Origin: Pelobates cultripes
Lineage: Eukaryota > Chordata > Amphibia > Anura > Pelobatidae
DNA length: 64,000 nucleotides
Assembly: GCA_933207985.1 (NCBI GenBank)
Contig: OW240917.1
Span: forward strand, 98,956,710-99,020,709
Reading direction: 5' to 3'
The position numbers and the translations under genes are program-made. The notes below the pieces were generated by a model. The model was not told the DNA's origin, did not search any database, and saw only the letters and a program-made list of their open reading frames with translations. This document shows, one piece after another, positions 34,313-45,728 of this stretch (its first letter is position 1; each line of letters opens with the position of its first letter).

Positions 34313-34433
34313 GGAGGAGGAGGAGCATGTGTCTGTCATGCTCCTTTGCGGTTCCCACATCCTGTGCTGGGAATTGTGGGAACCGTGGGAACCGCAGGGA
34401 GCATGACAGAGACACATGCTCCTCCTCCTCCTC
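34313..34433. repeat. GC-rich palindrome
   Basis: GGAGGAGGAGGAGCATGTGT through CATGCTCC...GCGGTTCCCACA is mirrored by TGGGAACCGCAGGGAGCATG through ACACATGCTCCTCCTCCTCC. Arms are about 50 bases. Confidence 0.9.
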
Positions 34434-34686
34434 CTTCAGCGTTAGTAGGAGGAATGCCGCCTGACCGGCGAGGCTGCCACCCGGTCCGGTGGCTGCAGCA
34501 TCAAACGGCCGGCCCCCTCACAGTGTGCCACCGGGCCGGCCACCCGGTGGCACCTGCAGTCCCCAAATGCCGCCCCCAATCTAGCCCTGCCGCCGGGCCC
34601 CCTGAAGGCGGCCCTGGCGGCGGGCCCCCCTCCCGGCCGGGCCCTCGGACCGTGTCCGAAGTGCCCGACCGGTCAGTCCGCCCCTG

Positions 34687-35568
34687 CATATAGGTTAAAC
34701 ATTGCATATTATAAGTTATGTATTTTTATGTGTTTTTTGTAACAGTTTTTGGACATAGAGATATTTCCTATTCCTGGAGATAATTGTCTTACCACAGCCA
34801 CTTAAGCCAATTATCTCCAGGATAGAGGAGAAGATAGACCGGCCACAGAGCCTAATCTGTGGAACTGTTTTGGGCATGAAAGCCATGCTTGCGGTCGGTC
34901 GGTCAAATGTGACTTCCATAAAACTTTTGAAACCCTGCTCTGATCTGGGTGATTTTTGGATTTGTTGTTCACCCAAATCAGGGCTATCCAGGGATATATA
35001 TGTATGATATTTTCTGCCTGTGGTAATTTAGTTAGTCCATTGTGTTTGGTAATTGTATCACAGGCAGAGGGGAGGGTTTGTATACGTTAGCTGGGAGTGT
35101 CTAACTGTACAATACTGTGTTGATTGACTGTTGTGACTTTGTGTCCTGTGCTCCATAAGGTCCACGTGGGTGGTAACCTTGTGGGGAAAACTGTATATAA
35201 GAAATGCCCTTGTGCTCATTAAACCAGTTCTACTTCACCCTCACTTTAGAGTCCTGTCTCTTATTGGGGGAATCTGCTACAAGGGATTGCTATGCTCTTC
35301 ATACTCTCTTGAATAATCACTAAGCTCTTTTAAGAGCTCGTTCCTGCTTCACTCTCTGGGGAAAGGAAGGATCACCCACTGGAACCTGAAGCCTTGTTGT
35401 AGAACCAGGGTGGGTAGGAGATGGTGAGACCCCAACCAAGCTGCGGCGGTTCGGGGGGTCTGCAGTACTTATGGTGTCAAGTGGAGTGCTTGGAGCCCTC
35501 GGGAAGTACTAGGAGCATACGTTAACAGAGGTTTTCAGTCGGGGTACCAGGTGATCCGTTACAGAATG
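34687..35568 (+). mobile_element. LTR, 3' portion with TATA box and polyadenylation signal
   Basis: Contains TATATAA (35194-35200), ATTAAA (35218-35223), and a downstream region running to GGTACCAGGTGATCCGTTACA (end about 35568). The TGTGACAAAC start at 32021 and the GTTACA end give TG...CA symmetry, so 32016-32520 plus this segment may be one solo LTR split by the composite at 32522-34686. The AATG before the start and GAATG after the end are compatible with a short target duplication but weak. An inverted pair CCTGGAGATAATTG/CAATTATCTCCAGG lies at 34774-34821. Confidence 0.5.
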
Positions 35569-35705
35569 CTAATTTGCATTTGTTTTTATTGCATTATGGG
35601 AGTGTAAGAGAAGTTGCATGCTTTCTAGACTGCTGTGTAGGTAAGGAAAATTAGCCTTTATATACAATATATAGCACAAACATCATTGCGCATGATATCA
35701 TGATA

Positions 35706-37080
35706 TATGAGGTCTGTCCAGAAAGTATCAAGCCATGTAATATGAAAAATAGACACATTTATTAAAGAAGATACAAGAAACATTTTACATAGGACATGGA
35801 CACCTCAGTCCCCTTCATAGTAAGCACCTTGGGACCTCACATAGTTCTCCCAGTGTATCTTCCACTGTTCCACTGTTTAAACTACACTGCAAAATCCTTT
35901 TTGGAATCGCCATTAGCTACCTTGTTGTAATTACCTGAATCTCATCGCTGGCCTGAAATTCTTTCTTTTTAAAGGTGATTTTAATTTTGGGAAAAGCCAG
36001 AAGTCGTAAATTGCTGATTCTGGGCTTTAAGGGGGATGAGTCACCTGGCTGATCTGATGTTTCTCCCAAAAATTCTGCACAAGACATCGATTGTTGGGGG
36101 GGAGTAGGGGGAGGTGAGGGGAGATAGGGGGCGTGTTTCTGTGCCAGTCAATAGTTGCCCATATCTGCATCTTTTTTCATCGTATCTCAACATGTCGTAT
36201 TGGATCCATAACCAATGAAGAGCATTAAAGTAGTAAAGATTCTCGACCATCTTTGAAACGTTTGTGCTACACTTTTGTTGGTGCTGCACTCATTGCATTG
36301 TCCCCCAAAAACTTCTGAATCATCTGAATAGTTTCCGTGGAGAAATGTCAAATACAAAATTTGATGCAGATTTGTTGCTCTATTCGCTCAGTCATTTTGT
36401 CACACAGTACACATGCTCGCTCAACGGCATCTAAAGCCCCAACTAACTGGTACAGTGAAGTTGTCATTGTGTCAGGATTACAGTATGATCTAGCACGTAG
36501 AATTGTGTAACACAGAGGACTGATAGCTAACGTATACCGGACCTTAGAATGGCCGGACTAACGTACCAAAGAATAGTCAGGAATAGTTGAGGTCAAGGGA
36601 TACAGAAAGAGACACAACGATAAGGAAAAGCCAGGGGTCAGGAATGCCAGAAAAGGGAAGTCAAAAACAATGCCAAAGTCAAATAGCCAGAATTACCAGA
36701 ATCAATAAGGCACTCGCGGACAACCACAAGGGAAACCACGACAGAGCACTGAGCAGGATGAGAACTGGGCCTAAATACTTGATCCCAAAGCAGTTACCAG
36801 GTTTCCATTTGCATAATTGCTGCTCAGCACAAACCCTGCTGTGGATTTGATTGCTGCTCGACACAACTTTTCCTGTCAGGACAGTAATGTTGTTCGGCAC
36901 AACTTTTCCTGTCTGAACAGTAAATTTCATTAATCACATTTTTATAAAGGGATGAATACGTGACACATTGTTGACGCATGCGCTTTCCTATCCACTCTCC
37001 TTGGCGGCTACGTTACATCGAAGTTGTGCAAACCGTTCTTGTTATATTAAGAAAGGATGGGATTTTCCCGGACATATACT
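35706..37080 (-). pseudogene. Decayed mariner element
   Basis: Termini: GAGGTCTGTCCAGAAAGTAT on the left, and GGATTTTCCCGGACATATAC on the right as its diverged inverse, each next to TA. On the minus strand the transposase start region is readable at about 36390-36250 (MTERIEQQICIKFC, then LGDNAMSAAP and FKDGRE, the N-terminal helix-turn-helix part). The end of the protein is near 35800-36090 (FPKIKITFKKKEF, AIPKKDFA, YVRSQGAYYEGD then stop), the typical mariner C-terminus. The middle, including the catalytic acidic residues, is missing: about 870 bases remain without the LTR insert, against about 1.3 kb normally. Stops and shifts are present. A solo LTR interrupts its 5' untranslated side. 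Confidence 0.8.
36470..36965 (+). mobile_element. Solo LTR with 5-bp target duplication, inside mariner
   Basis: 496 bp from TGTCAGGATT to ATACGTGACA, flanked by CATTG at 36465-36469 and CATTG at 36966-36970. Terminal TGTCA/TGACA and a 5-bp duplication fit an LTR. No internal region is present, so the provirus-like form has recombined out. It resembles 20834-21504. Its body is purine-rich, and open frames across it are short. Confidence 0.8.
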
Positions 37081-37088
37081 AAATTGAA

Positions 37089-37350
37089 TAAAATAAATTA
37101 GGTCTAGGCACAAGTTTATTGGAACAAAAACTGCAACATTTCGGCCTACACAAAGGTCTTTATCAAGGCTTGATAAAGGCCTCTGTGTAGGCCGAAATGA
37201 TGCACTTTTTGTTCCAATAAACCTGCCTTCCTGCAGCAATACTGAGTGCCTAGATCTAATTTATTGTATCTACTAAACTGGGTTTTGCCAAACCTTGACC
37301 TGATAAGCACCTGGATTCCTAAGTGTGAGTTCAGTATCCTCCGTTTCTGA
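37089..37350 (-). mobile_element. Retroposon with 15-bp target duplication and foldback 3' end
   Basis: Flanked by identical ATATACTAAATTGAA at 37074-37088 and 37351-37365, the mark of LINE-mediated insertion. On the minus strand it ends GTGCCTAGACCTAATTTATT, next to AATAAA-like tails. 37090-37267 is a long hairpin: AATTAGGTCTAGGCA, TTTATTGGAACAAAAA and TCGGCCTACACAAAGG are all mirrored. The GGCCGAAATGTTGC motif is a known flavour of frog retroposon sequence. The insertion sits exactly at the right edge of the mariner. Confidence 0.8.
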
Positions 37351-37365
37351 ATATACTAAATTGAA

Positions 37366-37869
37366 GTCCAACAATAGCTTTGGCAATTGAATTGCTGTGA
37401 AGTGCTGCATAGTTTGGCAATTATCTGGTAGGTTGGAGAAGTGATAATTAATTAATTATGCAAATCTGTAGACTAGAGATCTGTTAAAACATTAATTCTA
37501 GATGAAAACAAGAACTAGATCTTTGTATGGGTCAATATATTATTTGCAATCCATCACATTGTGTATTCCTACAGTGTATGTTTTAGAAAGTTAAAAGGTA
37601 AATTTGCTAATGGTTTATTGATGCACTCTATATCTCCCCACACATTTTTCTCCATTTAGCAAAAGTGCTTCTTATGGTTCCAAAACATTTTATCAACAAC
37701 ATAAAATCTGAAAATAAGATTTTAAAGCTGAGTTGCAATGTTGTATTATGTATTGAGTAGTGAGAGTGTTGTGGACAAAAATATTAACCCAATCCATGTT
37801 AGTAAAATGCCTATTTACTCAGTATAACTACAATCAGCATTATTCAACTTTTTATGTGATTTACCTGAA
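37366..37869. other. Unique AT-rich sequence
   Basis: Nothing recognised. Confidence 0.4.
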
Positions 37870-38175
37870 ATGGCCGCTAGGGTGTTTCCCTTTGACATCG
37901 ACTAACACCCTCATTAACAAGATGGCGCTGGAATCTGGGGGAGACCTCCAAGATACCAGTGACATCACACCCGGTAGGCAGAGCACTAAATGAACCACTC
38001 AACACCTAACCAATTATTGATGTATTATTCCATGTTATCTCTGACAATGCTTATGATGTAACATGCCGTCCCCTCAGAATAAACATTCCTCAAGTTTTTC
38101 ATTAACCCGAAACTTGTGTCTGGTGTGAATTACTTTAGGAGCATGTACGCATTACTTCTTAATTTGGCCGGGGGC
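37870..38175 (+). mobile_element. Possible LTR remnant
   Basis: GC-richer text with AAGATGGCGCTGG, AATAAA (38080-38085), a TTCATTAACCCGAAACTTGTG stretch, and TTTGGCCGGGGGCTGATA at the right edge that resembles an LTR end followed by a primer-binding-type sequence. No coding region follows, and no second LTR or target duplication was found. Confidence 0.3.
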
Positions 38176-39196
38176 TGATACGCAAGATAATCAATTTATT
38201 GATTGATTCCACATCAGAGAGACACAGTTTATCAGTTAATGGGTGGGTTAGAGAATTAGGAATTACTTTATTAATTGATGCCTAGGGGCAACTCTTGACT
38301 AGTTCTGTAAAAACACATCACTGTAACCAGAACACAAGGAAGTTGATGAACACTACCTGCTGAAAACAATGCGATTCGATTTAACAAAGTGAGTATTTAA
38401 CTATAGTCAGCTGCACAAACAAGAACATTTGTGAATACTTGAGTTCAAGATAAGGCACAATGTAAAAGAAGATGGCATTTAGCCAAACTGTTGTCTGCTA
38501 AGGCGATCAAATCTGAAAACGTGCAGGTAACGTTTGATCGTTTGCCCACACTAAAAAAAATATTAGCACATGTGAATGAATGCTTCAAAGTGAGATTATT
38601 GTAACTTGAAATGATTAAAGATGCCATTTTGACAAACTGTCATGGTGTAATGTAAAATCAGTATGGCAATAAACTGTTCGCTTTTAGACTTGAGGAGTGA
38701 TGTCACTGGATGATCTGTTCTAAAAAGACAAATTAACCCATTCTAAACATATCTGAAACCCAGTGAACCTTTCTGATGAAATGATTTGTTAATATATAGT
38801 TTAATCGGTAATATTTTCCATATAGGTCATTTAGCAACCAATACTGTACATAGTAACTGTTTTGCATGTTTTACCCTTTTAGGGGCGGTGGGCAGGTGAA
38901 TGATGTGTCTGGCACATAACTGATTCTACTTAGGAGTGAATATTTTAATTATATTCCTTTACAATACGTATTCGTATATTAAGGGTTCTAAGAATGGAGA
39001 GGACTATCTAAGAGTCATCTTGTATCTTTTGTCATTTAGTGTTAAACGCAAAACCTCTTTAATAGAAGGTACAGTAGACGATTTCAAGCAATGAGGGATA
39101 GAAGATGTGGCTGTGCAAGAATATGACATATAATAATCCTGTCTGAATAATTTTTTTCTGTTGTGCACCCTATATGTAGGTTATGTCATTATACAG

Positions 39197-39198
<2 letters not shown>
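38176..39198. other. Unique sequence, possible conserved non-coding block at 38440-38720
   Basis: High-complexity, repeat-free AT-rich DNA. A short inverted pair CGATCAAA/TTTGATCG (38512-38545) brackets CTGAAAACGTGCAGG. No coding frame. Confidence 0.3.
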
Positions 39199-39260
<62 letters not shown>

Positions 39261-39380
39261 GGTCTTATTATATGTTTGTGGATGGATTCCCCTCCCTATC
39301 TGTTTTTTTTGTGTTATTGTTCGTTAAAAATTGTTGAAAGATTTTCAATAAAAGCTAAATGAAAATAAAAAATGAAGGGT
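39199..39380 (+). mobile_element. (TA)n tract and LINE-like 3' tail
   Basis: (TA)n at 39201-39260, then GGTCTTATTATATGTTTGTGG and TTGAAAGATTTTCAATAAAA followed by AAAATAAAAAATG, which looks like the polyadenylated 3' end of a LINE. No ORF is attached. Confidence 0.35.
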
Positions 39381-41749
39381 ACAATATTTCCCCATTTATC
39401 TCAGCTTCTGAAAAGTGACACTGACACTCACAGTGCCAAGACATAAAATCAGAAAAATAAAATGATACATTATTATAATTGCAGCAATAAAATAGTGCAG
39501 CACTGTATTTATGTATCTTCCAGCAAACAAGTGCTTATCAGTTTGTCAAGTAAAAAAATAAACTTTGGCTTAGTTGGTCTTACTAAGCCCAAGACTGCTG
39601 AATTACTAACATAATGAGATAGAACATCATTATGTTTACCAAAGCATGGTCAGACTATTTTGTGAGACCTATGAACAAAGTTTTGATGGATCATAAATGG
39701 AATAAGGTAATCTATATTACCATACTGAGAGTGAGAAGCTAATCATATGTATAATCCCTCTCTGTCAGGTGAGTCGCGTTCTACCCAGCGACCAATCAAG
39801 GACTCTGTGGTGATATCACAGATGGTATTGAGAAATAGTATTTGATGGAAGATGGAAGTCAAGTTGGGAGGTGTTGGTGGGATATTTTTAGGGTGTTCTA
39901 TAATGGAATGTAGAAATAGGACACTTGTAGTAGTGGAAGAGGATGCCATGTCAGTAATTGCAGAATAGCATTGAAAAAAAAGTTAATCCCCCTCCCCAGA
40001 GGACCAATTAAGAAGTTTAAATGTTTCGAAAATTTTATTTAGTTTCTGAAAAAGTCCCTTGCAAGGGAAGAAACGTGTAGAACCTGTTTGTATATATATA
40101 TTTTATTTAAAATAAAGCCGATTTTTACTATTTACCCTGCTGGAGTAGTGAGATCCTTGCTGTGTTCCTCTGCTACTCCTGGGAAGTGAAGTGAGGGTCT
40201 ACAGTTGCCCCCCACAATTCAGGCATCTTGTGAGTTTTCACTCTTTAAAGTGCACAATACTATTGTAACACTATTACACTATGTTGTGTTTCATTCTGAT
40301 ATAGGTGCAGCCAGTTCCCTAAATTATTTGTGATATACATGCCAGTAAATGGCTTAGTAGTAGGACATGTTAGGGCTGTGGGTCCAGGATAACACCTTGG
40401 TTGATTAGTTTTGGAGCAATGGATTCAGTCGTTTACAGCTCAGAGTAGAGAGCCTGCAGCCAGGAAGGAGCTGCTGGAACACATCAGTTTCAATTTAAAT
40501 TGAGCCGTGTGGCAGGTAATGGAGGTGAGAGAAGATGTGGGGTGAGATATGAGATGATCAGAACTGCTGGGCTCAGAGCTATTAGTGGTGGAATTTTGAG
40601 GATATCTGAAAGGCTTTGGTCATTTTATCTTTCCAGTGTAGAACTTCCATAAAATGTATTTAAATGTAGCAGAAGTAAGATCCTGCACTTGACTCTCAGC
40701 TTTTGACTATATATTTTGTAACTTTGTTGTCTGTTCACCACAACTCCTGGTTCTGTATCCCAAATAGGTTCTAAATGTACTTATCGCAGTTTCAAATTGA
40801 CACTCCATTTCTATCAACTGTTTTTAAGCTTCTGTTTACCTGTCTCGAAGATGTCACTGTCAAGAACTTTCAGTAATGCCTCCTGTCTCGCGTTGTTTTT
40901 TTTTCTTTCATATTGGGGCATGTCTGCTTCTGATTCCATTTAATTAGCAGCATGATTCAACAATAGGCATTGCGAAAACAATGAGCAGAGCAAACAGACT
41001 TCTTGTCTTACAAAATGATTTTCATATGTAAGAAAAATTGTAAACACAACATGAACCTTTTAAAAAATATATAGTCTCCTCCTTGGTTTATTATTTTCTT
41101 AAATAATAATAATCGTCAACATGTTTACCAAATTGGGGATTGCTATAGGAGTTATGAAATGAGCCGCGGGAGTTGATAAGTTCCTTTAATACAAACTATT
41201 CTACAATTTTGACAAAGGACAAGAATCGACAGTAACTCTATGTTTGACTGAGCAATGTATCATGGGTAACATATATAAGGCATGCTACAGTTAAAGCAAA
41301 TTGACAAATAAGAGATAAGGGAATCTGTCTAAAGAGAATGGGAGGGTTCTAATCTTAGAGCAATTATTTGCTTTAGATAGTATCAGTCATATTAAAACCT
41401 GTGTAAGCAAACACTACCCCAACATGACTGTCATTTCATGCATGAGGAGAAAACATATAATAATTCTACAACAAAAACAACAAAGCTTTGTATATAGTAT
41501 GTTCCAATCTATATCAGATATGTTCATGTTCAGCCTGCTAGTGCTGTCCCTTTGATGTAAAGTAGTCAAAGTATTTACTTGAATCTTAAGTGCTGTTGAA
41601 TCTAATGCGCATCTTAATTTTATGAACCTGGAAGCTGAAAAATGTTTTCTCTGGCAAATGTAATGCGCTTTTAGGCAAGAAGAGCCTGCTAGAAAACACT
41701 GTACATTTTTTTTTGTTATTTTTTTTATTATAGCTCCTTATAATTAAAA
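39381..41749. other. Mostly unique sequence; retroposon motif at 40030-40200
   Basis: 40032-40150 has TTCTGAAAAAGTCCCTTGCA, AGGGAAGAAACGTGTAG and AAAATAAAGCCGATTTTTAC, a frog retroposon-like 3' segment. 40860-41320 is repeat-free with TTTAATTAGCAGCATGATTC and similar AT-rich motifs, possibly conserved non-coding. No exon is seen. Confidence 0.35.
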
Positions 41750-41950
41750 TTGTTCCTCACTCGACGACCAAGTACCATTCCTAAAACAGTCGTTAAGCGA
41801 GGATTGCCCTCTATTTGGGGCGAAATTCACCTGTGCGAAATTCGCAGGGGCAAAATTTGTAGGGGGAAAATTTGCAAGGGGGAAATTCGCCATCGAAATT
41901 CACTGTTGAATTTTGAAATTCACTGGCGAATTTACTCGAATCTAGTACGT
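41750..41950. repeat. GAAATTCGC tandem-like repeat
   Basis: Degenerate runs of GCGAAATTCGC, GGCAAAATTTG, GGGGAAATTCGCC and CACTGGCGAATTTACTCGAA, preceded by AACAGTCGTTAAGCGAGG. Both are familiar motifs of frog dispersed repeats. The open frame across it is repeat-derived. Confidence 0.6.
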
Positions 41951-43379
41951 CATCTAATCCATTACGCATTCAAATTTTGGAAACTTTATGTTGCCAAAAA
42001 AGGTGCACTTTTGATTAGAGTAAAAATGGTATATACTGTTTCTGAGAGGTAATGTACTGATGTTCCAGTCTTGACATAGTACTCAATTTTACAATGAGCG
42101 TAATCTTGCTTTAAGGTCAGTCCATAGAACTGAAATTTGAGTGAATCTCACACTGGTATTCAATATGCATGTCAGGAGCTGCTTGCAAGATGACAGATTC
42201 CAAGCAGGTTTTGTCCAGGAATAAACTGGAAAAACCTAAAGCCACAACAGAACTTTACTAATAAACATCCTGACTCATTGTGCTTTAGTCTTTTGGTGGT
42301 CCCATGGTAACAAGAGATTTACTATTTATTCTACAAAAATTAGTGTACTCACATACAGGGACAGCAATCACGTGGATCAGATTACTAACAATCTTGTGGG
42401 AGAAATTAATCACAAGGGGAAAAATACTACTTCTGAGAAAAAACAAACAAACGTATATATAAATAAATATTTATAGTCTTTGAATGAAATATTTTATTGT
42501 CTTTTGAAAGATATTAAAACTCTAGGTTAATTCATATTGATTTATTATATGGTTTAAATAGCCACGCTACTGCTGACATAAGTTATATTCTCAAGTCAAT
42601 TTAAAGGTCTGTGATACTTGGTACATTGCAGGCTGGCTTCTGAGTGTAACTGAGCTCAGCTAGTGGATCTCTTTCTCTAGCGTAAATGCTAAGAAAGCAC
42701 GGTGATAGGAAGATAAGCCTGTCAGTTATAGCTGTAAACAGTGACACACTATAAATATAAAAAACAAAAAAAACAAAAGAAATGCTAAGGTTTGTGAAAC
42801 CGTGGCAAATCCTAGCAAGACCTGAATTGAATCATCTGCTCTCTCCATAGAAAATAAACAATAATTAAAAAGTCGAGTCCTGGTCTTTCTCCATATGATG
42901 GGTTGCGGGTGGAGGTTAGTATATGAAAGTATTTAGCCACTTCACAAAATATGTCCTTTTCTACCCCCTAACACTAATAATAGCAAGGAAGGCATAAATA
43001 AAAAGATTTTTGTACTTACTATTAAAAATATGCTATAAAAAAAGAACAACATAACACAACCCGATAAGACTTAAAAAAGACGTAAATCACAAAAAGAAGC
43101 TGAAGAAAATAAAGGCAAAGCTAAAAAAAAGGATTCAAGTGAGTCCATCGAGTGCACAATGCTGACGGAGCATACAAGAAATAAACAATCCTTATAAATG
43201 CCTTATAAATTCCTTTCCATGCTTTAAATACTCAGCCAGAGCTTTCCAAGCCAACCAATCACTGTGTTCTTAGGGGCAAGTCTTGATTCTTACAAAACTT
43301 GCTTCAAAATCTGTAGAGATGCATATATATTAATTAATTAATTTGTTAATTTTTCTGGCCTAGCTTTCCGAGTGAGACC
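41951..43379. other. Unique AT-rich sequence
   Basis: No gene. 42590-42740 is repeat-free and GC-moderate (AACTGAGCTCAGCTAG). 43060-43140 is A-rich. A short (TTAA)n lies at 43331-43345. Confidence 0.35.
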
Positions 43380-43634
43380 TTAAAGGGACAATATTGGCAC
43401 CCAGAACATTTCAGCTCACTGGTTCCTTAACCCTGCAAAGGCAATTATTGCAGTTTTTAATAAACTGCAATAATTACCTTTCAGCTTTAACTCAAGCTCC
43501 GTGGCTGTCTACCAGACGGCAACTAAAGCGACTTCCAGGCTGTTAGACTTTTGGTCACCTAACTGATGCTGGACATCCTCACACTACCAATGGGGATGTC
43601 CAGCATCACCAAACACCCCACAACACCCCTTTAA
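43380..43634 (+). mobile_element. Short TTAA-type MITE (9549 family, internally deleted)
   Basis: TTAA at 43380-43383 and 43631-43634. AAAGGGACAATATTGGCACC, AATTATTGCAGTTTTTAATA then AACTGCAATAATTACC, GTGGCTGTCTACCAGACGGC, and GATGCTGGACATCC/GGATGTCCAGCATC hairpins. At 255 bp it is about half the family length; the CpG-rich right half and terminal hairpin are gone. Confidence 0.75.
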
Positions 43635-44085
43635 AGGAACACTATAGATGCTATAACCATGTAATCTTACTGCTGTGGTTATTGTGCCTGGAGTCCTTCA
43701 ATGTCTGTCCATTCAGTGTTAAGCCATTTTCAAGCAGTTTAACACTAAATAATGGTCCCTGGCCACCCACAGCAAAACCCCATACAGGAGGTATGGCTAA
43801 GGTAGAGATTGCAAACTTAATTCTAGCCATATCAATTCAATGGGCGCTGTGATAGGCTGAAAGCGGTCAGCTGACACTCTGAGTCAATCATAGCTGCCCA
43901 TTGCTTCTCAGGCAATTGCTTACTCAGTAGCCCAACAGAGGGAATCGGCTGCTGGGGAATTTGTTTAGCAATGAAACATTAACATGGTTTAATGCTAAAT
44001 GGAAGGTCTTCGACAGAGAACTCTTATCACTATAACCAATTAGAAGAGATGAAACAGTTACAGTGTCTAGAGTGTCCACTGAAGC
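43631..44085 (+). mobile_element. TTAA-type MITE sharing its TTAA with the left neighbour
   Basis: Starts TTAAAGGAACACTATAGATG and contains GTGGTTATTGTGCCTGGAG, AAGCCATTTTCAAGCAGTTT and its mirror. It ends near CAGTGTCTAGAGTGTCCACT without a clear TTAA. Related to 14466-14911. The shared TTAA suggests insertion at the edge of the earlier element. Confidence 0.7.
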
Positions 44086-45070
44086 CTGGTCTCACTGCGC
44101 AAACCATGTTCACAAATAAAAAATAAAAGAAAAACATTTTATTTGAGCCAGTAAAACCATCATGACATTTAGTAAATAGCATGTGACGTTGTGATTTCTT
44201 TGCCCCGTAATTACAGCATACCTTTGTCTTACAAAATAAATAAATAGACCTGTCAAGCTCTAATAAATAATGGTACTGTATATTTCCTCACAAATTTGTC
44301 CCAGGATTAAATCTCTATCAAATTTGAAGCTTGCATGTTTGAGCTCTGTTTTTGTTTTTTGTTTTTTACCTCTATACATTTCTTTCACATTTTCTACTTG
44401 TTTTTCTTTTTCCTGTTTATGTATTTCCACATTCATTTCTTAATATACTATAATTTTTTTGATAAACCACAAGTGACCTGCATGAAAAGCATATATGATC
44501 TTTTGTGAAGATTTCTTTTTTCTTTTTTAAAAGCCAGAATAAATTACCTATGGCACACTAATGGTAAAATGTTTACACAAGCTTATCCTTGATCAAGCAG
44601 GTTAAATTACATTTTCTTCAAATGACAATAGAACGTCATGGTTTAGTCCATTCCCTGCCAAATTCTGGTAATGACATGTTTAATGGGGCAAAACAAAAAA
44701 CAATTAAGCATGTTATATTTTGTAGGAAAATGTAGTGTATGATGAAAGGTGAGCCATTACAGGTTCTGCAAATGGGAAATTTTTCCCTTAAAAACATATA
44801 ATGGAATCATTTATATTTAATGTCATTCAATAGCTTTGTTTTAGGCTTCAATTTCTTATTTAGTTAATAATGTGTCAGGACTGGAAGCCATCAGTTTATT
44901 TCACATTAGACTGGTTTAATAGAAGGAGATTTTAAATAATTTAACAATTACTTGCTTGTTTAACATCAGGGAGCCAATAAAGTAAAATGACACATTTGTA
45001 ATGCATTAAATTACAAAATAAATACCTTCCAGAATTGTGAAGCTGCACAGCTTAGAAATTCAGATGTAAA
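44086..45070. other. Unique AT-rich sequence, possible conserved non-coding DNA
   Basis: No coding frame. 44600-45050 is complex and repeat-free (ATTCTGGTAATGACATG, TTAACAATTACTTGCTTG, GACACATTTGTAATGCATTA), the texture of vertebrate conserved enhancers. Not testable here. Confidence 0.3.
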
Positions 45071-45330
45071 TTAAAGGAACACTATAGTGTCAGAAATACA
45101 AATGTGTATTACTGACACCTTAGGTGTGGAAACACCATTTAGATTCCTTGCCTCAAGTAAAAAATGATATTTTATTAGTCTTTTTCACACACTGCTCTGG
45201 TCTTGTTGTGACTGGCCCTGCCCACGCTCCTCCTCCTTGGCTGAGATCATCAAATTTGATGATCTCAGCCAATCCAGTGCTCTCCCATAGGAAAGCATTG
45301 GGAGGCTATTGCGCATGCATGGCAGTATTT
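45071..45330 (+). mobile_element. TTAA-type MITE, right-truncated
   Basis: TTAA at 45071-45074, AGGAACACTATAGTGTCAGA with the terminal hairpin to TACTGACACC, then a CCACGCTCCTCCTCC stretch, the palindrome GGCTGAGATCATCAAA/TTTGATGATCTCAGCC, and TCCCATAGGAAAGCATTGGG. The right end is missing. Matches the family of 1-252 and 28751. Confidence 0.75.
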
Positions 45331-45728
45331 ACATTAAAAGGCCTGCAGGGTCAGAATATAGAAAATCTCCCTCTCGAAGAAAGAGACAACAACAATTCTG
45401 TTCTAAGGAATCTGATAGTATTTCATAAACTCCTGATCAGCATGGGTTAATGAGATAATTAGAGATTCCATTCATCACACAGAAACTAGAAACTAATATC
45501 AGGCATTCTATGACTGTTCTCAGCTTATACAGTTTTGTGAACTGGACTTTGTGCAGAGATTGGCAGATTGTTTCTCTCCATGGAGATCCAAACAAGAATG
45601 TTGAAGAAATTTGATTCACATAACTTTGACAATGGAATGATTGTTGGCATCACATATGCATATCGTTTGCATATCACAGAAAACATTAATATCCTGTTAT
45701 ATTTACACATAACAGTCTCTATCTAGAG
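45331..45728. other. No recognised feature
   Basis: Unique sequence between two small transposons. Confidence 0.4.

Larger units (their letters stand above)
32522..34686. mobile_element. GC-rich hAT-like composite filled with minisatellites
   Basis: The left boundary is CAGGGCCCCCGGGCAAAA; the right end read in reverse is CAGGGGCGGACTGACCGG, both plausible hAT termini, the second a familiar frog hAT start. The flanking octamers (GGGATATG, CATATAGG) do not match, so the two ends may belong to different elements. The interior is a patchwork of tandem repeats, a TTAA-element fragment and palindromes, plus an assembly gap. No transposase frame is visible. Confidence 0.5.

Noticed and set aside
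33052..34464. Several 60-220 codon frames, including ones containing X runs
   Set aside because: They follow minisatellites (GGCTGGCTGG, GTGTGTGG, TTCCCTCTCT) and run through the 100-N gap.
32522..34686. Clean single hAT insertion
   Set aside because: The ends look like hAT termini but the flanking octamers GGGATATG and CATATAGG do not match, so a single-event insertion is not supported.
37870..38175. Endogenous retrovirus with coding region
   Set aside because: Only an LTR-like block with AATAAA is seen; no gag, pol or env frame follows, so it is listed only as a possible LTR remnant.
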